A DNA stretch of 64,000 nt from Enoplolaimus lenunculus (Eukaryota; Nematoda; Enoplea; Enoplida; Thoracostomopsidae), in assembly GCA_030248215.1 (NCBI GenBank), contig JASANG010002240.1:30252-94251 (forward strand). The letters are read 5' to 3'. Positions 48,400 to 59,206 of this stretch are shown in pieces (position 1 is the first letter of the stretch; the number at the start of each line of letters is the position of its first letter). The translations under genes were made by a program, and so were the position numbers. Below the pieces are notes generated by a model. It had not been told where the DNA came from, did not search any database, and saw only the letters and a program-made list of their open reading frames with translations.

Positions 48400-49565
48400 A
48401 GAAAAAAACTCGCTCGTATCACAAACCTGTGTTCGTTTTTGTATTGAATAAATTTTTTCTGCCTAGGCCTACATGCCTACATTGGCTTGAACGTATTAAT
48501 AGTACTCCAATACACCAGGCAAATATTCATATTTTTATTGCAGATATGATTGTATATTGTAAACACAAAATATTACATAGCTACTTCAACAATGGAATCA
48601 TGGTTAATTTCGATTTTGCATTCGTTGCTAAATAAATATTTTCAAATCTAATCTGAATCAGGTGGCTTATTTGTTTTTAGTTTGTATGTTTTTCTTGTAC
48701 GAGACTCTGGTACCGTTCAATATCGTTGAACATGTAATTAAATGCTAATTTATTTTGAAATTTTTCATCTTGAAAATAAATCTTTTCAAATAGATTGTTA
48801 GCAGGTTGTAACAGGCTATCAGTTTCCGTTTCCGGTAAAAGACGATATCCGTTTCCGTTTAGTTATAGAAATACCGAATTCTGGTATTTTTTATGCTCAA
48901 ATTTAGTTATAAATCAGATATATCGCAAATTTTTTTATTACGGATAGACTGCAATTGTTCGATGTGAAATATAAATTACGAAGTTCATTTAAAAGTCTCG
49001 GTACGTACCGCTTGGCAGTAAAATAGTAACATTTTTGAAACTTTTATACTTTAATATACGTTTTCCTTTCTGTTATTTTAATCACTATCCGTTTCCGGTG
49101 ACAGACAACGCCGTACGGGTGACGCACGGTGACGGACGGCACCGGACGTTAAGTAACCCTAAGAGTGATAGCAACGTGTGAAAATTATTTCAGATCAAAT
49201 AAAAGCTGGGTTTCAGTTTCAAATTGACAAGTTTTTGGCTGAGATAAAAATCAGTCTTACGGTATTCGTGACTCAACTGAAATGTGGAGGGAAACTTTTA
49301 AGCTGTTTCACCAGTAGAATGCGGAATTTCACTCAAAACCGTTTAGTATATACGTTTTAAAATAGTACGTCTTTGTTTAGAGTAGGGTGATAGAGGCACT
49401 TTTTGACCATAAAATTACGGGACTGCTGCCTCTGAACGTTCAGCAATTTCAAGGCGTTGGTTTTGGGGTTTCGTTCCCTGAACCTCTTTGCACCAAACCG
49501 TTTATGGACTATAGAACCAAAAATACGGTATCAACATCCCTTCGTTATATATTTTAGCTGTTACT
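48400..49565. other. Intergenic stretch between Kunitz/lustrin and Wnt genes
   Basis: No gene recognised. 49,090-49,150 has a GC-rich block (CGTACGGGTGACGCACGG) echoed at 21.98-22.06 kb. 49,390-49,560 resembles GC-rich dispersed segments at 29.6 kb. Confidence 0.5.
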
Positions 49566-49570
49566 TCTAT

Positions 49571-49932
49571 TGGCTCATGTTACTTTAAGGGGCGTCCAAG
49601 TTTCTGGTGGGTCTATAAAATAGTAGGTTTAGACTCTAGATTGCATTTTTTGCTTAGGCATAGGCTTAGGCTTAGGAATACGCTTTTGCAACGCTTAGGC
49701 GTAGGCGTAGGCTTAGGAATACGCTCAATCTCCTGTTACACCCCTTAAAGTAACATTGGCCCTTCGCTTTTGCAACGATTAGGCGTAGGCTTAGGTTTAG
49801 GAATACGCTTAATCTACTGTTACACCCCTTAAAGTAACATTGGCCCTTCGCTTTTGCAACGCTTAGGCGTAGGCTTAGGCTTAGGAATACGCTTAATCTA
49901 CTGTTACACCCCTTAAAGTAACATTGGCCCTT
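49571..49932 (+). mobile_element. Family A2 element with threefold tandem right end
   Basis: Left end ATGTTACTTTAAGGGGCGTC and right end CCCCTTAAAGTAACATTGGC are inverted repeats different from those of family A. The interior has TTAGGC arrays. The right-end block (TTTTGCAACGCTTAGGCG through AAGTAACATTGGCCC, about 85 bp) is present three times in tandem, each with its own terminus. Confidence 0.85.
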
Positions 49933-50481
49933 CTAATATTAAGCAGTTTACCGTGAAGGTTTGAGGTATACAAGCTAGCCTTTTGCTTAGGGTCCCTTTG
50001 AAGTTGCTTGGGCTCAATGGGCAACAGTCTCCTGAGAACCTATTGAATAAAAGTTTCTATGTGGGGCAGTTTTTCTTTGGGTCGGGGCGGATTGGAACCT
50101 TTTCTTTACGGCCGGAGAGTAACAACGGTACAGAAGCACGTCTTGCCAAATTTAATGCCAATGTTCTAAATATACGCTGCAGATACATATTGAGAAAGCA
50201 AAATGTTTCAAAATAAAACGGGCTTTCCTGGTGTAAGCTTTTGAGCAGCTTCAGTAAAACTGTCTGCACTAAGACATAATTTGTTTCAGCTGTACTACGT
50301 TCTTTCGTCGACGACACCTCCTTTCTATCCTCTAAGCCCCTGTAATGGTCCACTGGAGCGCCGGGTGGTACCTACAACTGTGAAACGTTTCCATAAACCA
50401 TCCACAAAATTTTGCAGTTGCAACAAATTTGCATATATCGGCAAAGGCAAATAGCAGACGTGGTACCTAAATACCATTGCG

Positions 50482-50660
50482 CCAATGTGTAGAACAGGGG
50501 CGGAACAGTAGTATAAGCATATTCGTAAACCGAAGCCTTTTTAAGCGTAAGAATGGGAAAACTAAAGCCTAAGCGAAAAATAATCTTAAACTTGCTTAAA
50601 CTTAACTCTATTCCAGTCCTACGGAATGACGTTCCGCCCCTGATCTTTACATGGGGCCTA
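50482..50660 (-). mobile_element. Family A element, reverse orientation
   Basis: CCAATGTGTAGAACAGGGGC to CGCCCCTGATCTTTACATGG, with a short eroded hexamer array. It lies about 170 bp downstream of the Wnt stop codon, in its probable 3' region. Confidence 0.82.
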
Positions 50661-50825
50661 CCGTTGATAGGAACACCTTTGTGGACTAAAAATTTTCATG
50701 CGACTGAACAATCGCTGAAACTATTGTTTGGAGTTCTTGTGATGGTCTTCGTTACCTAAAATCAGCCTGTCCAAAAATCCTGGATCCACCACTGAACTGT
50801 AGAGTACATGACGTTTGTTAATTCG

Positions 50826-53800
50826 TCATTTACATCTTGACACCAGTTGAACTCGCGTGCAAACATCACACGTCACTTTACAGCACCAATGAAATTGGCA
50901 ATTGCATTTTTCGGTTACATTTACTGGTTCTATGACGTAACCCCGATTGCAGCATAGATGTTCACAATGTGAAGGCTCAATAATGTGCGTTGCGTTACGA
51001 ATTGCACAAATGCGGCTCCGAGTGCCTGCAGTCCGTAATTTATGGTTGGGATAGCAAAACGACGGCGATGGCTGGAAATGGACTAAGTCCGATTTTCGAT
51101 ACGACCTTGAATTTTCTTCTTTATCGGATGTCATAGCCTGGCGCCTTTGAAGTCCACCGACTGCTGCAGGAGTGATGTGACGCGATTTGATTGGCTGATA
51201 TGGCTCACGACGCGGGAAATAGCTACGCGGATAGATCGATGCAGGCTTTTTGGCGGGATCCCGACGATATGTACTAGCTAAGTAAGCTCGTTGACGTCGA
51301 AGGTTAGATTTTGTTCTATATCGTTGTCGAAATGCTGTGTAGCTGTGTTTCGTTGATGGTTGCGAGTTAAAATTTGATCGAAATTGATAGTTTGTTGAAC
51401 GATATGCGGGTCGCCGTGAATTTCCTGAGTTCCCGTTTTGGTCTGTTGATCCGATATTTGGGGGCCGATATAACAATCCGTTTTGGTGAGACATTTCTTG
51501 CTGTCGCTGAACTTTGTGTTTGTCCGCATGGTTGTTGTCGCCGCTGTTGCCAGGATTGTTTTTGTTGCGTACCGCTTGCGCCTGTTGCGCCTGAGATCTG
51601 CTAAGCTCGTCGTCTTCCATTATCAGTTGTGGATTGTCAAATTTTCGTTTCACAAATCGACCTATTTCCGCTAAATTCCCTGTCGCTTTCCAACATGTTT
51701 TCATTTGGCACGAACCTGACACACCGTGGCATTTACACGCTTTTTCCAACGTTTTCTTAATGGCCTGAAGTTTAAGCTGGTATACAGAAACTTTGAAATC
51801 TCGGCCCATGTAAAGATCAGGAGCGGAACGTTTTTCTGTGGGACTGTAATAGAGTAAGCTTAATAAGCTTCAGACTAATTTTTTTGCTTGGCTTAGGCTT
51901 TGGCTTCGGAATATGCTCAATCTTATGCTTAGATTTAGGGTGAGGCGTAGGCTTAGGCTTAGAAATATGGTTATAATAATGTTCAGCCCCTGATCTTTAC
52001 ATTGGCCAAAATCTTTGATCCCAACCGCCTTTGAAACAGTATTTTGGTGTTTTAGTACATATGTCGCAGCACAAGTCGAAATTCAGCCCAATTCCGAATT
52101 GGGTTAGTCCAAAGCGGAATTAATACGACTTGAGCTAGCCTAAGGCGGTATCAGGTTTGGCAAAGCTGTGCGTGTTCTGATTGGTTACTTGTTAGCGGCA
52201 AATTAGCTTAGTAAAGCAAATTGCTTCGTACCAACAGGATGTATTAACGATTACTTAACCAATCAGAAAGAGGGTTCGCATCAGCTACTCGTATTTAAAT
52301 ACGGCATTGAAGTAGTCACCAATCACAACGCGCGCACTTGTACAAGAGAAAAAATTACATTGTAGGCTAGCCCAAATCGTAATTTCGCGCTGGACTAGCC
52401 CAATTCGGAATTGGGCTGAATTACAGCTTGGGCTACGACACATATGTATGTATGTTTGACAAAAGTAAAACGATACGCGCTAAACAGATAAATATTGCAA
52501 AATTATGCAAAATTTGACTACCGAAATTGCAGGAGCCTCCGGCAAAAATTCTACGGGATCCGGAGCCGGAGACCGATTTTCTGTCGGAGCCGGAGCCGAA
52601 AGCACACCTCCGGTTGTGCCCTGCCTCGGGTATAACCAGGGTTTCGTCTTGGTATTACATCGATTCAATTAAAACAGCGTAGCAAGTGAGTGACTATTTT
52701 TGAAAGCTTGTATACATGCCACATTTTCTCGTCCCTTTGAAAACATTTCAAAACACAACAAAGATATCATTTATCAACTCTTGGACCCATGTACAGGACA
52801 GGGCCGGAGTGCTTTTCGGCCGGACTGTAATAGACTAGGCTTAAGCTTTAGACTATTTTTTGATTAAGCATAGGCTTAGGCTTAGGCTTAGGAATATCCT
52901 CATTCCTACGCTTAAGCTTGGGGTCATGCTTAGGAATATGCTTATACTACTGTTCCGGCCCTGTTCTATACATTGGCCAACTCTTGTATAACGTCAGGAC
53001 ACTTTAGAAGCTGTCGTGAATATTCAACAATAAATCGGAACTCGCTATTTCATTCAAACGTGCTCACCAAACGTCCAAGTTTCAAGTTGTGCCATTGAAA
53101 TTGTTGCAGGAGACTGGTTGAACGGCGTTGTTTTCTTCGTTTATTTTGAAGCAATTTTCGTGACACACTCAAACCGTATTTGACACTGTATGAACATCCT
53201 GCCCATTCCCAACGCTGTTGAGGTGCGTGCTGCAATAATTATAATGCAGTCGCTTTATTGCAGTTGCTCTTGCACGAATACGGTAGTAATCAAAACAAAA
53301 CGGGCCGATGTATAGAACAGGGCCGGAACAGTAGTAATAAACATATTCCTAAAGCTAAGCCTAAGCCTCAGGCAAAGAGTAAAAATGAGACCATTCCTAA
53401 AAGCCTAAGCCTAAGTCAAAGCCTAAGCCTAAGCCTAAGCGAAAAAGTTAGTCTAAAGCTTAAGCTGACTTTATTATTGCGAATGTGTTGAAAATTTCAA
53501 AACCAAACCCTTTTTGAGTTTTAATGCTAAAATTACGTTTGGCTTCTAACTGGTTTCGTTGACGAAGCTTTGTAGAATTATAGCTGCTTAATCATCTGTT
53601 ACGCCACTGTGTATGGGCATTATAATATGTGCAATTTTGGTCACAAAAACAATTAAAATATACAATTTCTTTGGCCCCCATGTACAAGATCCGTGCCGGA
53701 ATGTTTTCTTCGGGACTTGGTACAGTAGAGTAATTCTTAAGTTTTAGACAAATTTTTTGCTTAGGATTAACCTTAGGTTTAGGCTTAAATATAAGCTCAT

Positions 53801-56224
53801 TTTTACATTTAGACACGCTTAGGAATATGTTTATACTACTGTCCCGGCCATGTTCTATACACAAGTCTTTTCTTGTCAGGTTAAAAACGACTCATACCTG
53901 ATCGATATTGCAGTGACAAGACAATAGCCGTCCTTCGCTGCAGTGTTTGGCAACGTTCCATGCAACGCCAGCAGATGACATAGCTAATAGATAAGCAGTT
54001 TCTTTGAACCCTAAAATTTAACAAGATTCAAAAACAAACAACAAGTGTGGTATAAGTATTTTTTCGCCGTCAGATATGGGCAGCACCTATCATCAGTTAG
54101 CAATAAGTTTTCAAACAAACCTGTAACCTGGTGTAAATATTTAAGACTACTTTTTGAATCGTTATTAAATTAAAGAATTCATTTGTCAAGTTTATCAAGA
54201 GTACATGATACAAGAGTACGCAGCTCCTTGGGCTTTGCATGCTACAAAATGTACCACCGGGCGTTGCGTGTTTGACCGACCCCCCTTATTTAGGAGGGGG
54301 GGTCGCTATCACATGCTATACCCGTACATTAAAGTAAAAAGCGGAGCATTTTGATGCCGTATACCAACAGGGCCATGGTTCGCTCAAGTTGTGCCCCCTC
54401 TAAAAATGGTGATGTAGGCCAAAAACACAACGCCTGCTTGGTACATTCTTTCATACACAGAATGGCCCCAGTTGTGCACTCTAATATAAACAATCATTAT
54501 CATCTCTTGATTTTATACAGGAACAAAATTTAAATTTTTGAAAAATTCAATTATTAATAATTTATTACGAAAGGGTACAAGAATTTGGCATTTATGGATG
54601 CAGTAGATTTAACCCCGGCGTAGGTCCATCAATAAGGACCAAAACCCAAAATTTTGTATTAAGATTTACTACTAAAAAATAGCGTCATATTCCAGGGCAT
54701 ATTTACCGTGTTTAAGCATTGGCAACTTGTTCAAAATTGTAAAATCGTCATGCCTCTTACGAACGATGACATCATGCGGTTGCAGTTGCTGTTGTTGTTG
54801 TGGTTGCGTATCAGAATTGCTCGAACTGCGATAATACTGTTGCCATTGTTGTTGTCGAGAACGCAATTCTGAACGCTCGTCTTTATAATTCCAATATTTA
54901 TCTTTCGGTTGAATGTACGATGTGACAAGTTTAGGGATTTGTTCTAAATCCGCTTTTGTTAATTTTGGCTGATTTTTCGCTGGGTTGGAATAATATTTGT
55001 TCGCCAGGTCTGGTTGATTATATCCTGATCCGTATCTCCAATTGGATGACGATGTTTGTGCGAGCTCATGCTTGCCTGATTGACGCCGAGAAGACTTCAA
55101 ATAGTCAGGAGGGGGTATCGATGGAGCCCAATGAGAATTTAACGCCCAATGATTGACAATAGACTTGGTATTTGATTGTGAGCCTGCGTATACGCCGGAA
55201 TTTTGATTTTTGATGCTTGGTTCCGGATCCGGTAGTGAAGGTGTTAGCTGTGGCTGGGGTGGAACCGGAAGCGGCGTTGCTGATTTCTTACGATGAAACG
55301 AGTAAAACGTGCAGTCCCAACGACTGTATCGCATTTGACGTTGGCATTCAGCGATCGCTTCTCGCAAACCGGCTACTGCGACAGTTGCAACATCTTGTTT
55401 GTATCTAAAATATCACACAAAATAAACGTATTTGTGAATTTGTTCACAAAAGTATACTTATTGTCACCAAGAGTGGATGATCACTGTTTATAACAAGAAT
55501 GTGCAACTGGATACATTCTGTGTATTAATGAATGTACCCGGCACGCGTTGCGTTTTTGGCCTACCCCCTTGTTTAGGAGGGTCTGTATGCAGTTTTATAT
55601 CGTAGTAATGCTAGGAGCAAATTGTAACCCCCCTTGTTTAAGGAGGGGTAGGTGTACTGAAGCATACTTTATTGTTAATCTCTTGCTTAAATCCCCCCTG
55701 ATTGAGGGGGGTGGATCGAACAAAAATGCAACGCGTGCTGGTACATTTAGCACCATGCACAGTCCAAGCAGTTGCACACTCTTCTGCAAGGTGGACATCA
55801 TACACTCTTGTTGTCACCAACAAACTGAAAATTGTTTCTGAAATTTAAGACATTTTTTACTAAAAATTAACTGAAAAACATTCATTTGTATCGTTAATAA
55901 TCTTGCAGTGATTTTCAAACTTTATTTTAAAACTTTTCCTGGAAAATATTTCTCGTATAACATTTTTTCAAGTACACCTAGCAGTATTTATTTATTGATT
56001 TATTTATTTTCTACGGTATATAATTTCAAAACATGTCTTGTGCCACCGCAACGGTATTTACAAGCTTTGCTTGGGTGTTCGCTTCAAAATCATACTTGCA
56101 TAATCGCAATAAATATTTGTGTCGGCGTAATGATAAAATTTCCGGCGGACACGGTTTGGCTATTGCCGGTTTTCGATAGTAGTCTTCATGAGCGGATGCA
56201 ATGCTGCTCAAAACTTCTTCTGAT
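50826..56224 (-). CDS. Wnt ligand, Wnt10-like, with two long low-complexity insertions (first exon not found)
   Basis: Wnts are secreted lipid-modified ligands for Frizzled receptors. Five exons, all in phase: 56096-56224, 54707-55404, 53898-54010, 53068-53229 and 50826-51764 (TGA stop). Diagnostic motifs appear in order: REAIAECQRQMRYSRWDC, GFKETAYLLAMSSAGV, CHC, WEWAGCS, then CKCHGVSGSC (the acylation-site motif with its serine) and KTCWKA. CNCQFHWCCKVTC and a C-terminal SRCK follow. About 200 residues rich in Gln, Ser, Pro and Asn are inserted in exon 54707-55404 between RWDC and LKHG. About 150 residues (Gln/Asn/Arg/Ser-rich) are inserted in the last exon between FDNPQL and FQPSPSFC. GFKETA, SGSCQMKTCWK and the CK end fit Wnt10 best, but subfamily is tentative. 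The signal-peptide exon lies upstream of 56,224. All core cysteines I can check are present. Confidence 0.95.
51805..52010 (+). mobile_element. Family A element, complete, in Wnt intron
   Basis: CATGTAAAGATCAGGAGCGG to GCCCCTGATCTTTACATTGG. It begins about 40 bp upstream of the last-exon acceptor (51764) and is near-identical to the copy at 26.08 kb. Confidence 0.88.
52052..52447. mobile_element. Family L TIR element (about 395 bp), complete
   Basis: Ends ACATATGTCGCAGCACAAG and CTTGGGCTACGACACATATG are inverted, continuing into CAGCCCAATTCCGAATTGGG and its complement (about 60 bp per arm). It lies in the last Wnt intron; a truncated relative is at 26.33 kb. Confidence 0.82.
52786..52978 (+). 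mobile_element. Family A element, GGCC-variant termini
   Basis: CATGTACAGGACAGGGCCGG to CCGGCCCTGTTCTATACATT: a subfamily in which GGGGCGG is replaced by GGGCCGG on both ends. It lies in the last Wnt intron. Confidence 0.82.
53305..53480 (-). mobile_element. Family A element (GGCC subfamily), right end lost
   Basis: GATGTATAGAACAGGGCCGG, then four CCTAAGCCTAAG blocks; it fades out after TTAAGCTGACTTTATT. It lies in the third Wnt intron. Confidence 0.75.
53675..53866 (+). mobile_element. Family A element (GGCC subfamily), diverged array
   Basis: CATGTACAAGATCCGTGCCGG to CCCGGCCATGTTCTATACAC. It ends about 30 bp before the donor of Wnt exon 53898-54010. Confidence 0.78.
54190..54500. repeat. 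Family K repeat with CCCCCTTxTTTAGGAGGGGG hairpin, copy 1
   Basis: GACCCCCCTTATTTAGGAGG at its centre, with TGTACCACCGGGCGTTGCG on the left and CAACGCCTGCTTGGTACATT on the right as inverted arms. It lies in a Wnt intron. Confidence 0.7.
55455..55822. repeat. Family K repeat, copy 2, terminal inverted repeats visible
   Basis: TGTCACCAAGAGTGGATGAT on the left pairs with CATCATACACTCTTGTTGTC on the right. The interior has three CCCCTTGTTTAGGAGGG-type hairpins and inverted GTACCCGGCACGCGTTGC / GCAACGCGTGCTGGTAC. It lies in the Wnt intron upstream of exon 54707-55404. Confidence 0.78.
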
Positions 56225-56383
56225 CTGAAAGCAATCAAAAATGAGTTTCAACAATATTGCAATTTTGAATACAGTGAAGAATCCCGGATTTTTCACTTGG
56301 GTACGAGTTATGCTGATTGTAAAATGCGTATAAGAAGCAAGTGTTTCAAACTTGTATTGTATCTACGTGGCGGTTTTTGCAGT

Positions 56384-56655
56384 TAACCCTTTCTCATATG
56401 AATATTTTCTATTTCCCCTGAGACCTACTTTTATGCTAGGATTCGAACTCCAGTGAATGAAGTGGGAGGCGTATACCGTCATCACTCAGCTATAGGAGCT
56501 TGATGCTCGAGCCCGAGGGGGCTCTCACGTCTTGCGGAAATTTAGTACTATGTACACCTGCTGCAATAGTTAAACACTGTGCGATATATATTATTTAACG
56601 TATATACACTGTGCTGAGTTACCCATAGTCAACTCTATGTGAGAAGGGGTTATGA
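56384..56655 (-). mobile_element. TIR element carrying a tRNA-like module, copy 2
   Basis: Ends AACCCTTTCTCATATGA and CTATGTGAGAAGGGGTT are inverted. Inside, the minus strand reads GCTCCTATAGCTGAGTGATG (A-box-like) and GGAGTTCGAATCC (B-box-like). It lies just upstream of the first recognised Wnt exon. Confidence 0.65.
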
Positions 56656-57028
56656 CAACAAATTGTTCAATAGCTGATGAACAAGCTGCGTTATCAAATT
56701 TTCAAAAGGGCTGCAAGCACTTCTGTTCGAGGTTGAAGTCATTATACGTAATCTTACAAGGATCCGTCGCATGGAACACCAAAACTAACTATCGCACATG
56801 CCTTAAATTACCTAAACAAAAATATAAACCTGATCAAATACACATAAAAGAAGTTTCCGTTCTGATTTCTTGATTTTTTTCCAAACTTAAAACTAAAATT
56901 TTAAGCTGTTGAAGTAAAAGGTCCAACACATTGCGGTATAATTTAGTTATCATTAACGATATCATTTTTGGGGTATGTGCACATGGCGAGGCAAATATTA
57001 AAGTTTTACTGGTTAGCCATTTTCCGGT

Positions 57029-57315
57029 CCGTCAATGTATGCAACAGAACCGTAACAGTAATATAGACATATTCCTAAGCCTAAGCCTAAGCCTAAGCCT
57101 AAGCCTAAGCCTGAGCCTAAGTCTAAGCCTAAGTCTAAGCCTAAGCCTAAGTCTAATCCTAAGTCTAAGTTTAAGTCTAAGCCTAAGCATGTAACAGTGA
57201 ACTTATACTTAAGCCTAATTCTAAACCTAATCGAAAAAATTAGTCTAAACTGTAAGCTTTACTCTGTTGCAGTCCCGCAGAAATAACGTTCTGCCACTGA
57301 GCGTTACAAGGGCCC
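57029..57315 (-). mobile_element. Family A element, long near-perfect hexamer array
   Basis: Over 100 bp of CCTAAG and CTAAGT hexamers between ACAGAACCGTAACAGTAATA and CGCAGAAATAACGTTCTGCC. It has diverged termini but a well-kept array. Confidence 0.8.
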
Positions 57316-57595
57316 TATGGTCTAAGTCAAAAATATTAATTGTTCCATAGCGAGAGCTCTTACTGAACGATATGCCAAGGCCAAAAGAAATCTGCAACAA
57401 CTATTGGCGTTAAGGTTAGAATCCAAACGCAAGACAGATATTGAATTTTAAATAATTGTTTCATATATAAAATACGCCAAGTGAATGAGTAAACTGCTTA
57501 AAATTAATATATATATATTTATATATAATATCGTTTTTTGCAGTTATTAGTTAAGTTTGGCGTCTCGCCTTTTGCGTCTTATTTGTCATATTCGC

Positions 57596-57712
57596 AGGCC
57601 CGTAAACAGCTCACCTTGCTCGGGGGGGGGGGGGGTTTACACATGTTTCAGGAAGGGTATACAAAGGTTTCAATGACTTACAAGCAAGGATGAGGTGTTC
57701 CTATGGCGCCCA
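57596..57712. mobile_element. Family D MITE, 5' part, with G tract
   Basis: CAGGCCCGTAAACAGCTCACC, then ten or more G residues, then TTTCAGGAAGGG; the right terminus was not found. Confidence 0.55.
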
Positions 57713-57778
57713 CACACACCTGGCCTTTTTCTGGCGACGGATTCGCAGATGCGTCTTCATTAATTTTTTTGTTGGGAA

Positions 57779-58022
57779 TTGGGCCCATATTACATTAAGC
57801 GGCGTCCAGGTTTCTGGTGGGCTTATAAAAGAGTAAGGTTAAATTCTAGGTTGCACTTTTTGCCTAGGCTTACCCTTAGGCTTACGCTTAGGCTTACGCT
57901 TAGGAACACATTCTTGCAACACATGGCTTAGTGCTTAGGAACACATTTTTGCACACTTAGGCTTAGGCTTTGGCTTCGAAGTACGCTTAATCTACTGTTA
58001 CGCTCGTAAAAGTACCATTGGC
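57779..58022 (+). mobile_element. Family A2 element, single right end
   Basis: CATATTACATTAAGCGGCGTC with CAGGTTTCTGGTGGGCTTAT, TTAGGC arrays, then AATCTACTGTTACG and AAAAGTACCATTGGCC. It shares with the 49.6-kb copy everything except the tandem right end. Confidence 0.8.
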
Positions 58023-58024
58023 CA

Positions 58025-59035
58025 AGAATTCTATATATATCTTGTTTACATCGAACAAAAATCTTCAGTTATTTCGTCAAAATAATCGAAATACTACTTG
58101 TTGAAAACACTGTCCCAATCTGACAGCTAAGTTTAGTTTTCGCTTTCGTTTATAAACTAAGCAAATACCGCAACTTGAAACCAATCAAAATGCTTAACAA
58201 CGCGTTAAAAAGCGATCGCAAAGGCTTTAAAAACAAGTGTCATAGCCAAATTTTCTCAATAAAACTGGTAAATGACACAAGCATTGTTTGTTTTGATTCA
58301 CACAGACTTCATTTTATTTTACCTTCATTTGCAAGTTGCAAACGCAATGCAAACAGTGTTATGGTTTATTAATTGCACTTAGAAATTTTTGGCAATTCTA
58401 TTGTTTAAGCTTCAACTGACGTACCGAAGTATAATGAAGGTTTAAGCAACAATTTATCAATTTTTAACATTGAAAAGGTCATACAAAAGTGGTTATAGCC
58501 GATGATCCTATATGGTTTAAAAATTGTTTTATAAGTGGTACGCTGTGAGTTGCATTTGCCGGCAAAATGACACTAAAAAGCGCCGAGAACGTAAAATATT
58601 AAAAATTAATTAATTGTTCTCATCAATTTAACAAATTCTTCAAAATCTTTTGCTCCATCTGCAATAATTTTTAAGTAAGGTATATTTGCAACCAAATCCT
58701 ACTGCAAGATTAGTGCTATTAAAAATGTTACATCTATGTTTTTGTAAGAAAAATACGAATATTTAGATATTATGAGTAAATTATGTTAATAGAAATAAAA
58801 CATTTAATTAATTTTAGAAGAATTCGCGACTGTTAACTTATATACTTCTCCCAACATTTAAGGATCACGGTTTCAGATTCAGGTAATGTTATAAGCAAAA
58901 ACGTAAGCTTCGGCATATATAAACCCTTTTTCTAAACCTACAGGCTGATGCTATTATCCTGGGATGTACAAGTGTACAAGGGCCGATTCAGTTATGCCGA
59001 AGAGTGTCGAGATCCCTGATACTTATTCTAATCAA
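58025..59035. other. Unannotated AT-rich stretch
   Basis: No gene, RNA gene or repeat recognised; only short open frames without domain features. Confidence 0.5.
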
Positions 59036-59037
59036 AC

Positions 59038-59206
59038 CAGGGCTGTAGCCAAACGGGAACCAGGTGTGGCTTAGCCCACATGGAAAAATTTTGACCCTCG
59101 TAGAAAACTTCTCATCTTGCGTATATGTCAACGAAAACCATTGCATGCCCTATACTGAAAACATTTTAGCCGCACCCCCAAGCAAGATGAGCTCACTACC
59201 GGCCTG
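59038..59206. mobile_element. Family D MITE copy
   Basis: CAGGGCTGTAGCCAAACGGG to GAGCTCACTACCGGCCTG, with AAAAATTTTGACCCTCG inside, parallel to the 41.1-kb copy. Confidence 0.6.

Noticed and set aside
51278-51674. Alternative frames across the Wnt last exon
   Set aside because: Shadows of the Wnt insertion, whose real frame is fixed by the flanking Wnt motifs.
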